Origin: CAYMJV01 sp964390545
Lineage (GTDB): Bacteria > Desulfobacterota > BSN033 > UBA1163
Assembly (NCBI GenBank): GCA_964390545.1
Contig: CAYMJV010000083.1
Location: 1-10,917 of the forward strand
Length of the DNA: 10,917 bases
Direction of reading: 5' to 3'
How positions within the stretch are numbered: position 1 is the first letter of the stretch; every line of letters starts with the position of its first letter. The notes beneath the pieces are model-generated. The model ran no database searches. It saw only the letters and a list, made by a program, of their open reading frames with translations, and was not told the origin of the DNA. The position numbers and the translations under genes were made by a program. Positions 1 through 6,634 of the stretch are shown here, in pieces.

Positions 1-1473
1 CTTCACCCCATTCATCTCCATCTTGGCCAGGACGACCAGGAGGGGCATCTCCACCCGATCGAAGAGATCCTTAAACCCTCCTTCGGTCAATTTCGGAAGA
101 AGGAGCCGAGACAACTGCAACGTCACATCCGCATCCTCACAGCTATAATCCTTTGCCTTTTCAAGATCGATCTGGTCAAAGGTCAATGCCTTTGCGCCGG
201 TCCCGGCAACCTCCTTGTAGTCAGTGACCGAACGGTCTAAATATTCCCGGGCGATTTCGCTGAGGTTGTGATTATGCTTGGTGGGATTAAGGAGATAGGA
301 AGCGATCATGGTGTCGCCTTCAATCCCCTGAAGCTCGATGCCGTATCGTTTCAAAACGATCCAGTCGTATTTGATGTTCTGTCCCACCTTCTTCAACGCC
401 TCATCCTCCAGGAGAGGTTTCAATCGCTCCAGGACCCAGGGGAAGGGAAGCTGTTGAATGCCTTCGCGTGGCTGATGGCCCACGGGAATGTAGAAGGCTT
501 GATACGGAGTGTGGGATAGGCTCATGCCAACCAGATCGGCCCACATGGGATAGGGCGAGGTGGTCTCGAGATCAATGGCAAAGCGTTTTGCCCTTCTTAA
601 ATCTTCCACCAAGGAAAGGAATTCATTCTGTCCGATGATCAGGTGGTAGTCTCTTGGGCGATCGACTTTCTCGTCTGGGAGCTCTTTGAGGAGTTTATTG
701 AATTCCAACTCTTTGAAGATCTCCCGGAGGCTCTTCAGATCAGGAGGAGAGAGGACAGATTCTTTTAATGGGCAGTCGATGGGCACATCCGTATGGATGG
801 TTGCCAGTTGCCGGCTGAGGCGAGCCTGTTCACCATAGGCCTCCAGATTCTCTCTCAGTTTCTTTTTCGGGACCTGTTCCAGATGGGCAAGGAGGTTTTC
901 GATCGATCCAAAGGCTTTGATCAATTCGATCGCCGTCTTCTCTCCAATCCCGGGCACGCCTGGTATATTGTCGATGGCATCTCCGGAGAGGCCCATCACC
1001 TCCACCACCTGCTCCGGAGGGACTCCAAAGCGCTGGATCACTTGATCCACTTTGAACCTTTTCTCTTTCATCGTATCGTAGACTTCGGTCCGGTCACTGA
1101 CCAGTTGGAGGATATCTTTATCCCCTGTGATGATCACCACATCGGCCTCGCACTCCAGTTTTTTGGCCAGCGTCCCGATCACATCATCCGCTTCGTATCC
1201 CTCGATCTCCAAAGTGGCAATGCGATAAGCCTGCATGATCTTCTTAATATAGGGGATCTGGGGAACGAGCGCTTCAGGCATGGCTGGCCGGTTGGCCTTG
1301 TATTCGTGATAAACCTGAGTTCGAAAAGTGGGTGCCTTTGAGTCGAGGACGACGATGAGGTAGTCTGGCCGGTGGTCTTTGAGGACTTTGAGAAGCATCT
1401 GGGTGAAACCATAGGTGGCGTTGGTGGGAAGGCCTTTGGAATTGGAGAGGTGACCGATCGCATAAAAGGCCCG
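1..1473 (-). CDS. polA: DNA polymerase I, partial (5'-nuclease and 3'-5' exonuclease domains)
   Basis: Replication and repair polymerase that fills gaps and removes Okazaki primers. The minus-strand frame is open without a stop for all 491 codons from the assembly gap to the left edge. The 5'-nuclease domain comes first and shows RAFYAI, YKANRPAMPEAL, GYEADDVIGTLA, ITGDKD and DNIPGVPGIGEKTA. The 3'-5' exonuclease domain follows with a seemingly complete active site: DLE in FAIDLETTS (Exo I), KVGQNIKYD (Exo II) and YSCED (Exo III, YxxxD), so proofreading is probably active. The reading ends at MEMNGVK, where the polymerase domain normally begins; that domain lies beyond the window. The first residues (about 15 by comparison with the family) and the start codon are lost in the gap. 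The upstream response regulator gene has the same orientation, but a repeat-rich spacer separates them, so polA probably has its own promoter, not identified here. Family assignment is very secure. Confidence 0.96.
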
Positions 1474-1573
1474 NNNNNNNNNNNNNNNNNNNNNNNNNNN
1501 NNNNNNNNNNNNNNNNNNNNNNNNNNNNNNNNNNNNNNNNNNNNNNNNNNNNNNNNNNNNNNNNNNNNNNNNN
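1474..1573. other. Assembly gap (100 Ns)
   Basis: This is a run of exactly 100 unknown bases, the usual placeholder for a scaffold join of unknown size. It removes the 5' end of polA and an unknown length of its upstream region. Gene order across it rests on scaffolding only, although both flanks fit a polA gene starting inside the gap. Confidence 0.97.
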
Positions 1574-1618
1574 CTAAGAATTTTCTTCTAACATTTTTTC
1601 AATACCCCCCAAAAATCT

Positions 1619-1660
1619 CCCCTCCCCTCGGTTTCGAGTCGCAACGACTGGTGGGAGGGG
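1619..1660. repeat. GC-rich inverted repeat with nested hairpin
   Basis: The outer arms cccctccc (1619-1626) and gggagggg (1653-1660) are perfectly complementary. Inside them agtcg (1637-1641) and cgact (1645-1649) form a second five-pair stem around a three-base loop. This nested palindrome resembles the REP-like intergenic elements of bacterial genomes. No T-run follows on either strand, so an intrinsic terminator is not supported. Confidence 0.6.
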
Positions 1661-1700
1661 ATGAAGGGAAGGGGGACCAAAGGGTCTTTATTCTGTCCAC

Positions 1701-1749
1701 CCCCACCCTAACCCTCCCCCATCGAAAAGGGGGAGGGGAATAGGTGGGG
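1701..1749. repeat. REP-like palindrome of C-run and G-run arms
   Basis: The inner stem ccctccccc (1712-1720) pairs perfectly with gggggaggg (1729-1737) around an eight-base loop. An outer stem ccccacc (1701-1707) pairs with ggtgggg (1743-1749). The CCCACCCTAACCCTCCCCC...GGGGGAGGGG layout recalls a palindrome that is widespread in the spacers of many environmental bacterial genomes. It may be a dispersed element copied many times in this genome, which cannot be verified from one window. Confidence 0.65.
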
Positions 1750-1777
1750 AAATTTCAAACATGTTTGGCTAGAAATT

Positions 1778-1812
1778 ATTTGGGATTTGGGATTTGGAAT
1801 TTGGAATTTGAG
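1778..1812. repeat. Seven-base tandem repeat (ATTTGGG/ATTTGGA)
   Basis: Five consecutive seven-base units read ATTTGGG, ATTTGGG, ATTTGGA, ATTTGGA, ATTTGAG. They lie in the spacer downstream of the response regulator gene and have no coding role. Function unknown; replication slippage could generate such an array. Confidence 0.8.
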
Positions 1813-1868
1813 AAAGGTCATTTTAATGAAAAACAATTTAGTTTCCTGCCAGACGCCAAATGAATGTT

Positions 1869-2783
1869 TCACAGAACATTGGTATAAACCCGGTTGCCGC
1901 CTGAATGCTTGGCCACATACATCGCGTCGTCAGCCGATTTGACAAACCTTTCTAAGTCGAAGCCATCTTGGAATTCTGCCAACCCGACGCTGACGGTAAT
2001 ATCCTTAAATCCAGCCTCCTCAATGGTTAAACGGATTCGTTCAGCAATGGTCAGGGCTTGTTCAAGGGAGGCCCCGATGAGAAGGGAGGCAAATTCATCC
2101 CCACCGTATCGATAGCCAGAATCGACATTATGCCGGATCGAGTGCTTGATGATCTCTCCGATTTTTTTCAATACCCGGTCCCCTTCCACGTGGCCATGGG
2201 TGTCGTTGTATCTTTTGAAGTTGTCGACGTCTAACATCAAAAGGGAAAGAGAGGTCCTCTGACGCTTCAAGCGGGTCAACTCGGATTCTAGGGTTTTGAA
2301 AAAATGCCGGTGGTTGTAGAGTCCGGTGAGGTCGTCGGTGATGGAAAGCCGTCTCACCTCCTCTTCCAGTTTCTCCTTTTCCGTCAGGGTCCGGGATTTT
2401 TCAAGGGCCTGATTAACGATATGGATGAGGTGTTCATTCTCGAAGGGTTTCTTAACGAAGTCGGAGGCGCCCTCCTTGAGGGCGTGGATGGCATTCTCTA
2501 CTGTGGCAAAGGCGGTGAGCATGATGACGCTTTGAATAGGGTTGATCGTTCGAATCCGCTTCAGCGCCTCGGTGCCATCGATCCCCGGAAGGCTAATGTC
2601 CATAAGAACCACATCCGGCTTTTCTTCTACGACTTTCTTCACCCCTTCTTCGCCTGTGACAGCCAGGATGACCTCATAGCCCTCAAAAGAGAGGAGTTTC
2701 TGGATGATGTCCAAGGTATCCGGGGCATCGTCGACGATCAGGACTTTTCCTTTTGGAGGGTTAGGTGTGAAGTGCTTTTTCAT
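1869..2783 (-). CDS. Response regulator with GGDEF diguanylate cyclase domain
   Basis: Predicted phosphorylation-controlled enzyme making cyclic di-GMP from two GTP in the cytoplasm. The ATG at 2783 gives 304 residues and is preceded by GGCGGAG about seven bases upstream; a TTG six bases earlier is a weaker choice. The receiver domain (about residues 13-125) has the acidic pair D18-D19, phospho-acceptor D62 in VLMDISLPG, T90 and K112. A charged, probably coiled-coil linker (about 126-146) leads to the GGDEF domain (about 147-304), with DDLTGLYNHRHF, DVDNFKRYND and an intact GGDEF active site at 227-231. The inhibitory RxxD site before the active site reads HNVD, so c-di-GMP product inhibition may be reduced. 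The start overlaps the end of the upstream histidine kinase gene by 23 bases, marking the pair as cognate and translationally coupled. The layout resembles PleD-type regulators but with one receiver. No EAL or HD-GYP phosphodiesterase is nearby. Confidence 0.93.
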   Translation of the reverse strand: MKKHFTPNPPKGKVLIVDDAPDTLDIIQKLLSFEGYEVILAVTGEEGVKKVVEEKPDVVLMDISLPGIDGTEALKRIRTINPIQSVIMLTAFATVENAIHALKEGASDFVKKPFENEHLIHIVNQALEKSRTLTEKEKLEEEVRRLSITDDLTGLYNHRHFFKTLESELTRLKRQRTSLSLLMLDVDNFKRYNDTHGHVEGDRVLKKIGEIIKHSIRHNVDSGYRYGGDEFASLLIGASLEQALTIAERIRLTIEEAGFKDITVSVGLAEFQDGFDLERFVKSADDAMYVAKHSGGNRVYTNVL

Positions 2784-4296
2784 CTGCAATCTCCGCCGAG
2801 AGAGGGAGGGTGAAATAGAAGGTAGAACCCTTCCCTAAAAGGGACTTGGCCCAAATCTTTCCGCCATGTTCCTCCACCAATCGCTTGGTGATGGCCAAGC
2901 CCAATCCTGTTCCACCATGTTTACCACTTTCCACCTGGTAAAATTCTTCGAAGATCTTTTCCATCTTATCCTCCGGAATGCCAATCCCAGTATCTCGAAT
3001 CTCATGGAGGACAAAGGCATCCTTTCGGCTGGCGGTGATGGTGATCTGGCCTCTATCGGCCGTGAATTTGAAAGCATTGAAGAGGAGATTGATAAAGATG
3101 TCGTGAAGCCGTCCCCGATCGGCATAGACCTGGAGGTCATCGGGGACCTCGACCTGGATGGTGAGGTGTTTATCCACGGGCTTGACCTCGTTGATGTAGC
3201 CATAAATCACCTCCGAGAGAGAGATCATTTCCCGGGTGAGGAGGAGACGGCCCGATCGGATCCGTGTCAGATCGAGCATATGATCCATGGTCCCTTGGAT
3301 TCGGTTCGTATTCCTCTGAATGGTGAGGAGATAGGATTTCAGATTCTCAGGAACCTTAACCTCCTTGTCGGAGAGGATGAAGTCGATATTGGCTTTGATG
3401 GCCGTGAGGGGGGTCTTCAGCTCATGGGAAGCCGTACCGATGAATTTCATCCGGGTCTCATCCATCTCCGTTAACTCCCGGTTCATCATCTCCAATTCCT
3501 TCTTAGCAGACTGGAGGTCTTCGAGCATCTTTAGGGTCGAGGTCCTCGCCCGGTTCAGTTCCTTGATGTTCTCCTCCAACAGGCGCGTCCGTTCCTCCAC
3601 CTTCTTTTCCAGATCGGTTCTGGACCCTTTCAACTGGAGGGTCATCTGATTGAAGGCCCTGGCCAAGTCTCCGATCTCGTCTCCTGAATCGATATCGACG
3701 GTGTAAATCAATTCCCCTCTGGCCACAATTTCCGTAGCCGCCACCAGCTTTTCGATGGGTCGAAGAAGGATCCGCGTGAGGATGATCGTAAAGAGAAACC
3801 CTAAACCAATCACCCCTAAGGTCACAAAAAGAATATCCCTCTTCAAGGCATCCAACCTGGCTCTAAAGCGATGAAGGGAAATTCCCATCTGAACCGTTCC
3901 AATCAGTTGTTCCTCTTGAGATTGTACGGGATGAGAGAATCGATAGATGAGGTCGGGATCGGGAAGGGGGGCCTTCTTTACTGCAGAGACCAGTTCTTTT
4001 CCGTTTCGATCGAGAAGGGCACATTGGACAATGTTCTCATCCTCAACGATGATTTGTACCTGGCGTTCCAGAAAGGATCGATCTGATATCCCAAATCCAT
4101 ACCGGAAGAGCGGAGTGAAGGCATTGGCCAAGGATCTTCCAAAGGTCTCCATTTCGGTCTGAAGGAGGAACCTCTCCCTCGCCAAGAAGAAAAATCCGAA
4201 GGCCGCTGCGCCCATCAAGACCAGGAGGACCATGGCAAGGATAAATTTAAGGGTCAAGCTGAGTCGGAAACGGAAAAAGGATCTAAATCGGTTCAT
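2761..4296 (-). CDS. Membrane sensor histidine kinase (periplasmic sensor, HAMP, HisKA, HATPase)
   Basis: Inner-membrane sensor kinase that autophosphorylates on histidine and should pass phosphate to the receiver-GGDEF protein encoded next. The 511 residues show a first membrane segment (about 17-38), a periplasmic sensor of about 115 residues that may be Cache/PAS-like (IVQCALLDRNGKEL), a second membrane segment (about 155-178), a HAMP linker (about 172-225, ending GDEIGDLARAFNQM), a coiled coil (about 225-280), the dimerisation domain with H291 in SHELKTPLTAIKAN, and an ATPase domain with the N box around N407, DTGIGIPE (435-442) and GGTGLGLAI (461-469). All catalytic boxes are intact. The ATG overlaps the stop of ahbD in an ATGA arrangement and no Shine-Dalgarno sequence is visible, so translation probably depends on ribosomes finishing ahbD. 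The signal sensed is unknown; a redox or heme-related cue is suggested only by position. Confidence 0.93.
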   Translation of the reverse strand: MNRFRSFFRFRLSLTLKFILAMVLLVLMGAAAFGFFFLARERFLLQTEMETFGRSLANAFTPLFRYGFGISDRSFLERQVQIIVEDENIVQCALLDRNGKELVSAVKKAPLPDPDLIYRFSHPVQSQEEQLIGTVQMGISLHRFRARLDALKRDILFVTLGVIGLGFLFTIILTRILLRPIEKLVAATEIVARGELIYTVDIDSGDEIGDLARAFNQMTLQLKGSRTDLEKKVEERTRLLEENIKELNRARTSTLKMLEDLQSAKKELEMMNRELTEMDETRMKFIGTASHELKTPLTAIKANIDFILSDKEVKVPENLKSYLLTIQRNTNRIQGTMDHMLDLTRIRSGRLLLTREMISLSEVIYGYINEVKPVDKHLTIQVEVPDDLQVYADRGRLHDIFINLLFNAFKFTADRGQITITASRKDAFVLHEIRDTGIGIPEDKMEKIFEEFYQVESGKHGGTGLGLAITKRLVEEHGGKIWAKSLLGKGSTFYFTLPLSAEIADEKALHT

Positions 4297-5384
4297 ACGT
4301 GATGGGGTTCATAAATGCAATAAGGCTCTTCGCCCAAGTAATCCCCAAGGCTTTCATAGGCCCTGGCACGACAGCCTCCACAGACTTTTCTGTATTCACA
4401 GATTCCACATTTCCCTTTATAGCCATCCATGTCCCGGAGATTGAGGAAGACCGGGGAGTTCTCCCAGATGTCTTTGAACGATTGTTTCCTTACGTTGCCA
4501 CAGTCCAGTTCCAGATACCCACAGGGCTGCACCTGACCCACATGGGAGAGGAAGCAGAAGGAGATTCCCCCCAGGCAACCCCGGGTCATGGCATCCAATC
4601 CGTACTCCTTCGGAGTGATCTTCTTCCCCTCTTTCTTGGCCCGTTGGCGGAGGATCCGGTAATAGTGCGGGGCACAGGTGGCCTTCAGCTGGAGAGGAAC
4701 CCGCTCCCTCTGCTCGTAAAACCAGTTGAGCGTTTTTTCGTAGTCCAGGGCGGAGATCTCCTGATCTTGAAGCTCCTTTCCCCTTCCAGTGGGAACCAAG
4801 AGGAAGATGTGATGGGCTACCGCACCGAGGTCAACCGCAAGTTTGAGGATGTCGGCGATCAAATGGAGGTTCATCTGGGTGATGGTTGTGTTGATCTGGA
4901 AGTCAAGACCTCCCTTCTTGGCCAATTCAATCCCCTTCAGGGAACTCTCAAAGGATCCTTTCACCTTTCGAAAGGCATCATGGGTCTCTGAACTAGGGCC
5001 ATCGAGGCTGACGCTGATTCGTTGAATCCCCGAGGTCTTCATCTTCTGAACCGCCTCTTCCGTCATCAAGGTACCATTGGTCGCCATCACCATTCGGAAT
5101 CCTTTATCAGTTCCATAACGGGCGAGATCGAAGATATCGGGTCGAAGGAGGGGTTCTCCCCCCGTGAGGATGATGACGGGTTTGCTGATGGAGGCGATCT
5201 CATCCATCACCCTGAGGCATTCCTGGGTGGAGAGTTCCCCTGGGTAAGGGCCTCGCTCTGCGGAGGCGCGGCAGTGGACACAGGCGAGGTTGCAGCCTCG
5301 CGTGAGCTCCCACGCAATCATTCTCAGCGGATGATCCGTTATTTGTGATTCGTTATCCGTATTTTTGAAATCCTGATGCTTCAC
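4293..5384 (-). CDS. ahbD: Radical SAM heme synthase of the siroheme-dependent pathway
   Basis: Likely AhbD, which converts iron-coproporphyrin III to heme b by oxidative decarboxylation of two propionates in the cytoplasm. The MIAWELTRGCNLACVHCRAS segment holds the radical SAM cysteines C31, C35 and C38, followed by LTGGEPLLRPDIF, ISVSLDGPS and FQINTTIT. The C-terminus carries further cysteines (C326, C329, C335, C338, C356) in KCGICEYRKVCGGCRARAY and EEPYC, a SPASM/Twitch-like auxiliary cluster region typical of AhbD. Neighbouring hemB supports a role in tetrapyrrole synthesis. The GTG at 5384 has TAGGA seven bases upstream. An alternative ATG at 5321, just before IAWELTRGCN, would give 342 residues but lacks a visible ribosome site. 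Codons before that ATG largely come from a short repeat. The stop overlaps the histidine kinase start by four bases. The related NirJ/AhbC deacetylase is less likely because its N-terminal signature is absent and the cluster region matches AhbD. Confidence 0.85.
   Translation of the reverse strand: MKHQDFKNTDNESQITDHPLRMIAWELTRGCNLACVHCRASAERGPYPGELSTQECLRVMDEIASISKPVIILTGGEPLLRPDIFDLARYGTDKGFRMVMATNGTLMTEEAVQKMKTSGIQRISVSLDGPSSETHDAFRKVKGSFESSLKGIELAKKGGLDFQINTTITQMNLHLIADILKLAVDLGAVAHHIFLLVPTGRGKELQDQEISALDYEKTLNWFYEQRERVPLQLKATCAPHYYRILRQRAKKEGKKITPKEYGLDAMTRGCLGGISFCFLSHVGQVQPCGYLELDCGNVRKQSFKDIWENSPVFLNLRDMDGYKGKCGICEYRKVCGGCRARAYESLGDYLGEEPYCIYEPHHV
5334..5360. repeat. Short repeat inside the ahbD 5' end
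   Basis: The plus strand reads ATCCGTTAT, TTGTGATTCG, TTATCCGT, so a TTATCCG-like unit recurs within 27 bases. It resembles intergenic microrepeats elsewhere in this window, yet it lies in frame in the first 20 codons of ahbD as annotated. It encodes a polar stretch with no expected enzymatic role. Confidence 0.55.
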
Positions 5385-5490
5385 CTTTAATTCCTAACTC
5401 CAAATTCTCATTTAGCCGGCACTGTGGCCGGTTCTACATTGTTCTTTGTTCTTACTCCGAACTCATCACTCCTAACTCCGAACTCCCAAC
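5385..5490. repeat. Repeat-rich spacer between hemB and ahbD with a small hairpin
   Basis: These 106 bases separate two genes that probably act in one pathway. ACTCCGAACT occurs at 5454-5463 and again at 5475-5484, and CCTAACTCC occurs at 5393-5401 and 5471-5479. CCGGC (5416-5420) pairs with GCCGG (5427-5431) around a six-base loop, but no T-run follows on the minus strand, so this is weak as a terminator. Part of one repeat supplies the probable TAGGA ribosome site of ahbD. No separate promoter for ahbD was recognised. Confidence 0.65.
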
Positions 5491-6462
5491 TTAAGTTAAT
5501 TTCCGGGCGGCTTCTTTCGCAAAATAGGTCAGGATGAGATCGGCTCCTGCCCTTTTGATGGCGACGAGCGATTCCATCATCACCTGTTCGCCGTCAACCC
5601 AACCCAGTTGCGAAGCGGCCTTGACAAGGGCAAATTCCCCGCTCACGTTGTAAGCAGCCACCGGAATGTTGAACATCTGTTTCACCCGATAGATGATATC
5701 CAGGTAGGGAAGGGCTGGTTTCACCATTACCAGGTCAGCACCTTCTTCAAGATCAAGTTGGACTTCCCTCAGAGCCTCATCTCCATTGGCTGGGTCCATC
5801 TGGTAAGATCTCCGGTCTCCAAATAGGGGTTTCGATTCGGCAGCTACCCGAAAAGGTCCGTAGAAGCTGGAGGCATATTTGGCCGAATAGGCCATGATGG
5901 GAATGTCATCGAACCGGTTTTCATCTAACTTCTTTCGGATGGCTCCCACCCTTCCATCCATCATATCCGAAGGGGCAACCATATCTGCCCCTGCCTTTAC
6001 ATGAGAAAGGGCCTGCCGGGCAAGGAGGTCGAGGGTTTCATCATTGAGAATCCTTCCCTCTTTCACCACACCGCAGTGGCCATGACTGGTATATTCGCAG
6101 AGGCAGACATCGGTGATGACAATGATTCCCTCTACCTTCTCCTTGATGGCCTTCACCGCCCTCTGGATGATTCCATCTTCAGCATAGGCCTCGGTACCCA
6201 TTTCATCTTTCCTCTCGGGAATTCCGAAAAGGATCACTCCCAGAATGCCCAAGGATTTCGCCTCTTCCACCTCTTTGATGAGGAGGTCAATCGAGAGCTG
6301 GGCATGGCCCGGCATGGAGGAGATAGCCTGTTTTACCCCTTTCCCGGGACGGACAAAGAGAGGAAGGATAAAATCGCCCGGCCTGAGATGGGTTTCTCGA
6401 ACCATTTCACGAAAAATCTCATCTTTTCGCAACCTTCTCGGTCTATATTGTGGAAATTTCAT
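5491..6462 (-). CDS. hemB: Porphobilinogen synthase (5-aminolevulinate dehydratase)
   Basis: Condenses two 5-aminolevulinate molecules to porphobilinogen, the common pyrrole precursor of heme, siroheme and cobalamin, in the cytoplasm. The 323 residues are full length. The N-terminus MKFPQYRPRRLRK is typical of the family. The zinc site DVCLCEYTSHGHCG supplies C120, C122 and C130, indicating a zinc-dependent enzyme. The two Schiff-base lysines are K195 in SAKYASSFYGPFR and K248 in MVKPA. PSDMMDGRV, DPANGDEALRE and AAYNVSGEF are further family blocks. The ATG is preceded by a run of eight Gs and AAG that may serve as the ribosome site. It lies upstream of ahbD in the same orientation, separated by the repeat spacer, so the pair likely feeds the siroheme route to heme. 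A possible weak promoter lies at 6519-6547. Confidence 0.97.
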   Translation of the reverse strand: MKFPQYRPRRLRKDEIFREMVRETHLRPGDFILPLFVRPGKGVKQAISSMPGHAQLSIDLLIKEVEEAKSLGILGVILFGIPERKDEMGTEAYAEDGIIQRAVKAIKEKVEGIIVITDVCLCEYTSHGHCGVVKEGRILNDETLDLLARQALSHVKAGADMVAPSDMMDGRVGAIRKKLDENRFDDIPIMAYSAKYASSFYGPFRVAAESKPLFGDRRSYQMDPANGDEALREVQLDLEEGADLVMVKPALPYLDIIYRVKQMFNIPVAAYNVSGEFALVKAASQLGWVDGEQVMMESLVAIKRAGADLILTYFAKEAARKLT

Positions 6463-6518
6463 GGAAACTTCCCCCCCCTTCTACCGGTCTAGAATAGCCT
6501 TTAGAAAGCCATTTATAA

Positions 6519-6547
6519 AATTTACAATATTTTTGGATTCTTGTCTA
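6519..6547 (-). promoter_or_regulatory. Possible weak promoter of hemB
   Basis: On the minus strand TAGACA (6542-6547) is followed after 17 bases by TAAATT (6519-6524), each four of six matches to the sigma-70 consensus, in an AT-rich tract about 57 bases before the hemB ATG. The match is modest and could be chance, but the position suits a start of the hemB-ahbD-kinase-regulator unit. Confidence 0.3.
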
Positions 6548-6567
6548 ATAATGAAGAAGATGAATGA

Positions 6568-6621
6568 CACGAATAATCACGAATCTCACGAATTATGCGA
6601 ATGATAGTGAATTTCACGAAT
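6568..6621. repeat. Interspersed CACGAAT microrepeat
   Basis: CACGAAT occurs exactly at 6568-6574, 6578-6584, 6587-6593 and 6615-6621, with the variant TGCGAAT at 6596-6602. Spacing is irregular at 9-19 bases. It fills most of the spacer between the kinase stop and hemB. There is no coding potential and no terminator-like hairpin with a T-run. Function unknown; the spacing is too short and irregular for a CRISPR array. Confidence 0.75.
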
Positions 6622-6634
6622 AGAATAATTCTCT

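Larger units (their letters stand above)
1574..1868. other. Non-coding spacer upstream of polA
   Basis: These 295 bases lie between the gap and the stop codon of the response regulator gene. No convincing gene was seen. The spacer holds two GC-rich inverted repeats (1619-1660 and 1701-1749) and a seven-base tandem repeat (1778-1812). No clear hairpin followed by a T-run was found after the upstream gene on the minus strand, so the operon end is undefined. The polA promoter should be here or in the gap, but no convincing -35/-10 pair was found. Confidence 0.7.

Noticed and set aside
793..1341. Long plus-strand open frame of 182 codons opposite polA
   Set aside because: It lies entirely antisense to clear DNA polymerase I motifs and has no recognisable family pattern.
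1372..1743. Plus-strand open frame running through the N gap
   Set aside because: A third of it is unknown bases and the rest is antisense polA or palindromic repeat; there is no credible protein.
1701..1749. Palindrome as an intrinsic terminator of the response regulator operon
   Set aside because: The stem is strong but no T-run follows in either direction, and it lies more than 100 bases beyond the stop codon.
4299..4991. Plus-strand open frame of 230 codons
   Set aside because: It mirrors ahbD on the opposite strand; the minus frame carries intact radical SAM cysteines and family motifs.
4293..5384. AhbC/NirJ or a peptide-modifying SPASM protein
   Set aside because: The N-terminal AhbC/NirJ signature is absent, no precursor peptide gene is adjacent, and the IAWELTRGCN and CGGCRARAY...EEPYC blocks with hemB nearby favour AhbD.
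5416..5431. Hairpin between hemB and ahbD as a terminator
   Set aside because: It has only five base pairs and no T-run on the minus strand, so it cannot be supported as a terminator.
6568..6621. CACGAAT repeats as a CRISPR array
   Set aside because: Units are seven bases with irregular spacers of a few bases, far below CRISPR repeat and spacer lengths, and no cas gene is present.
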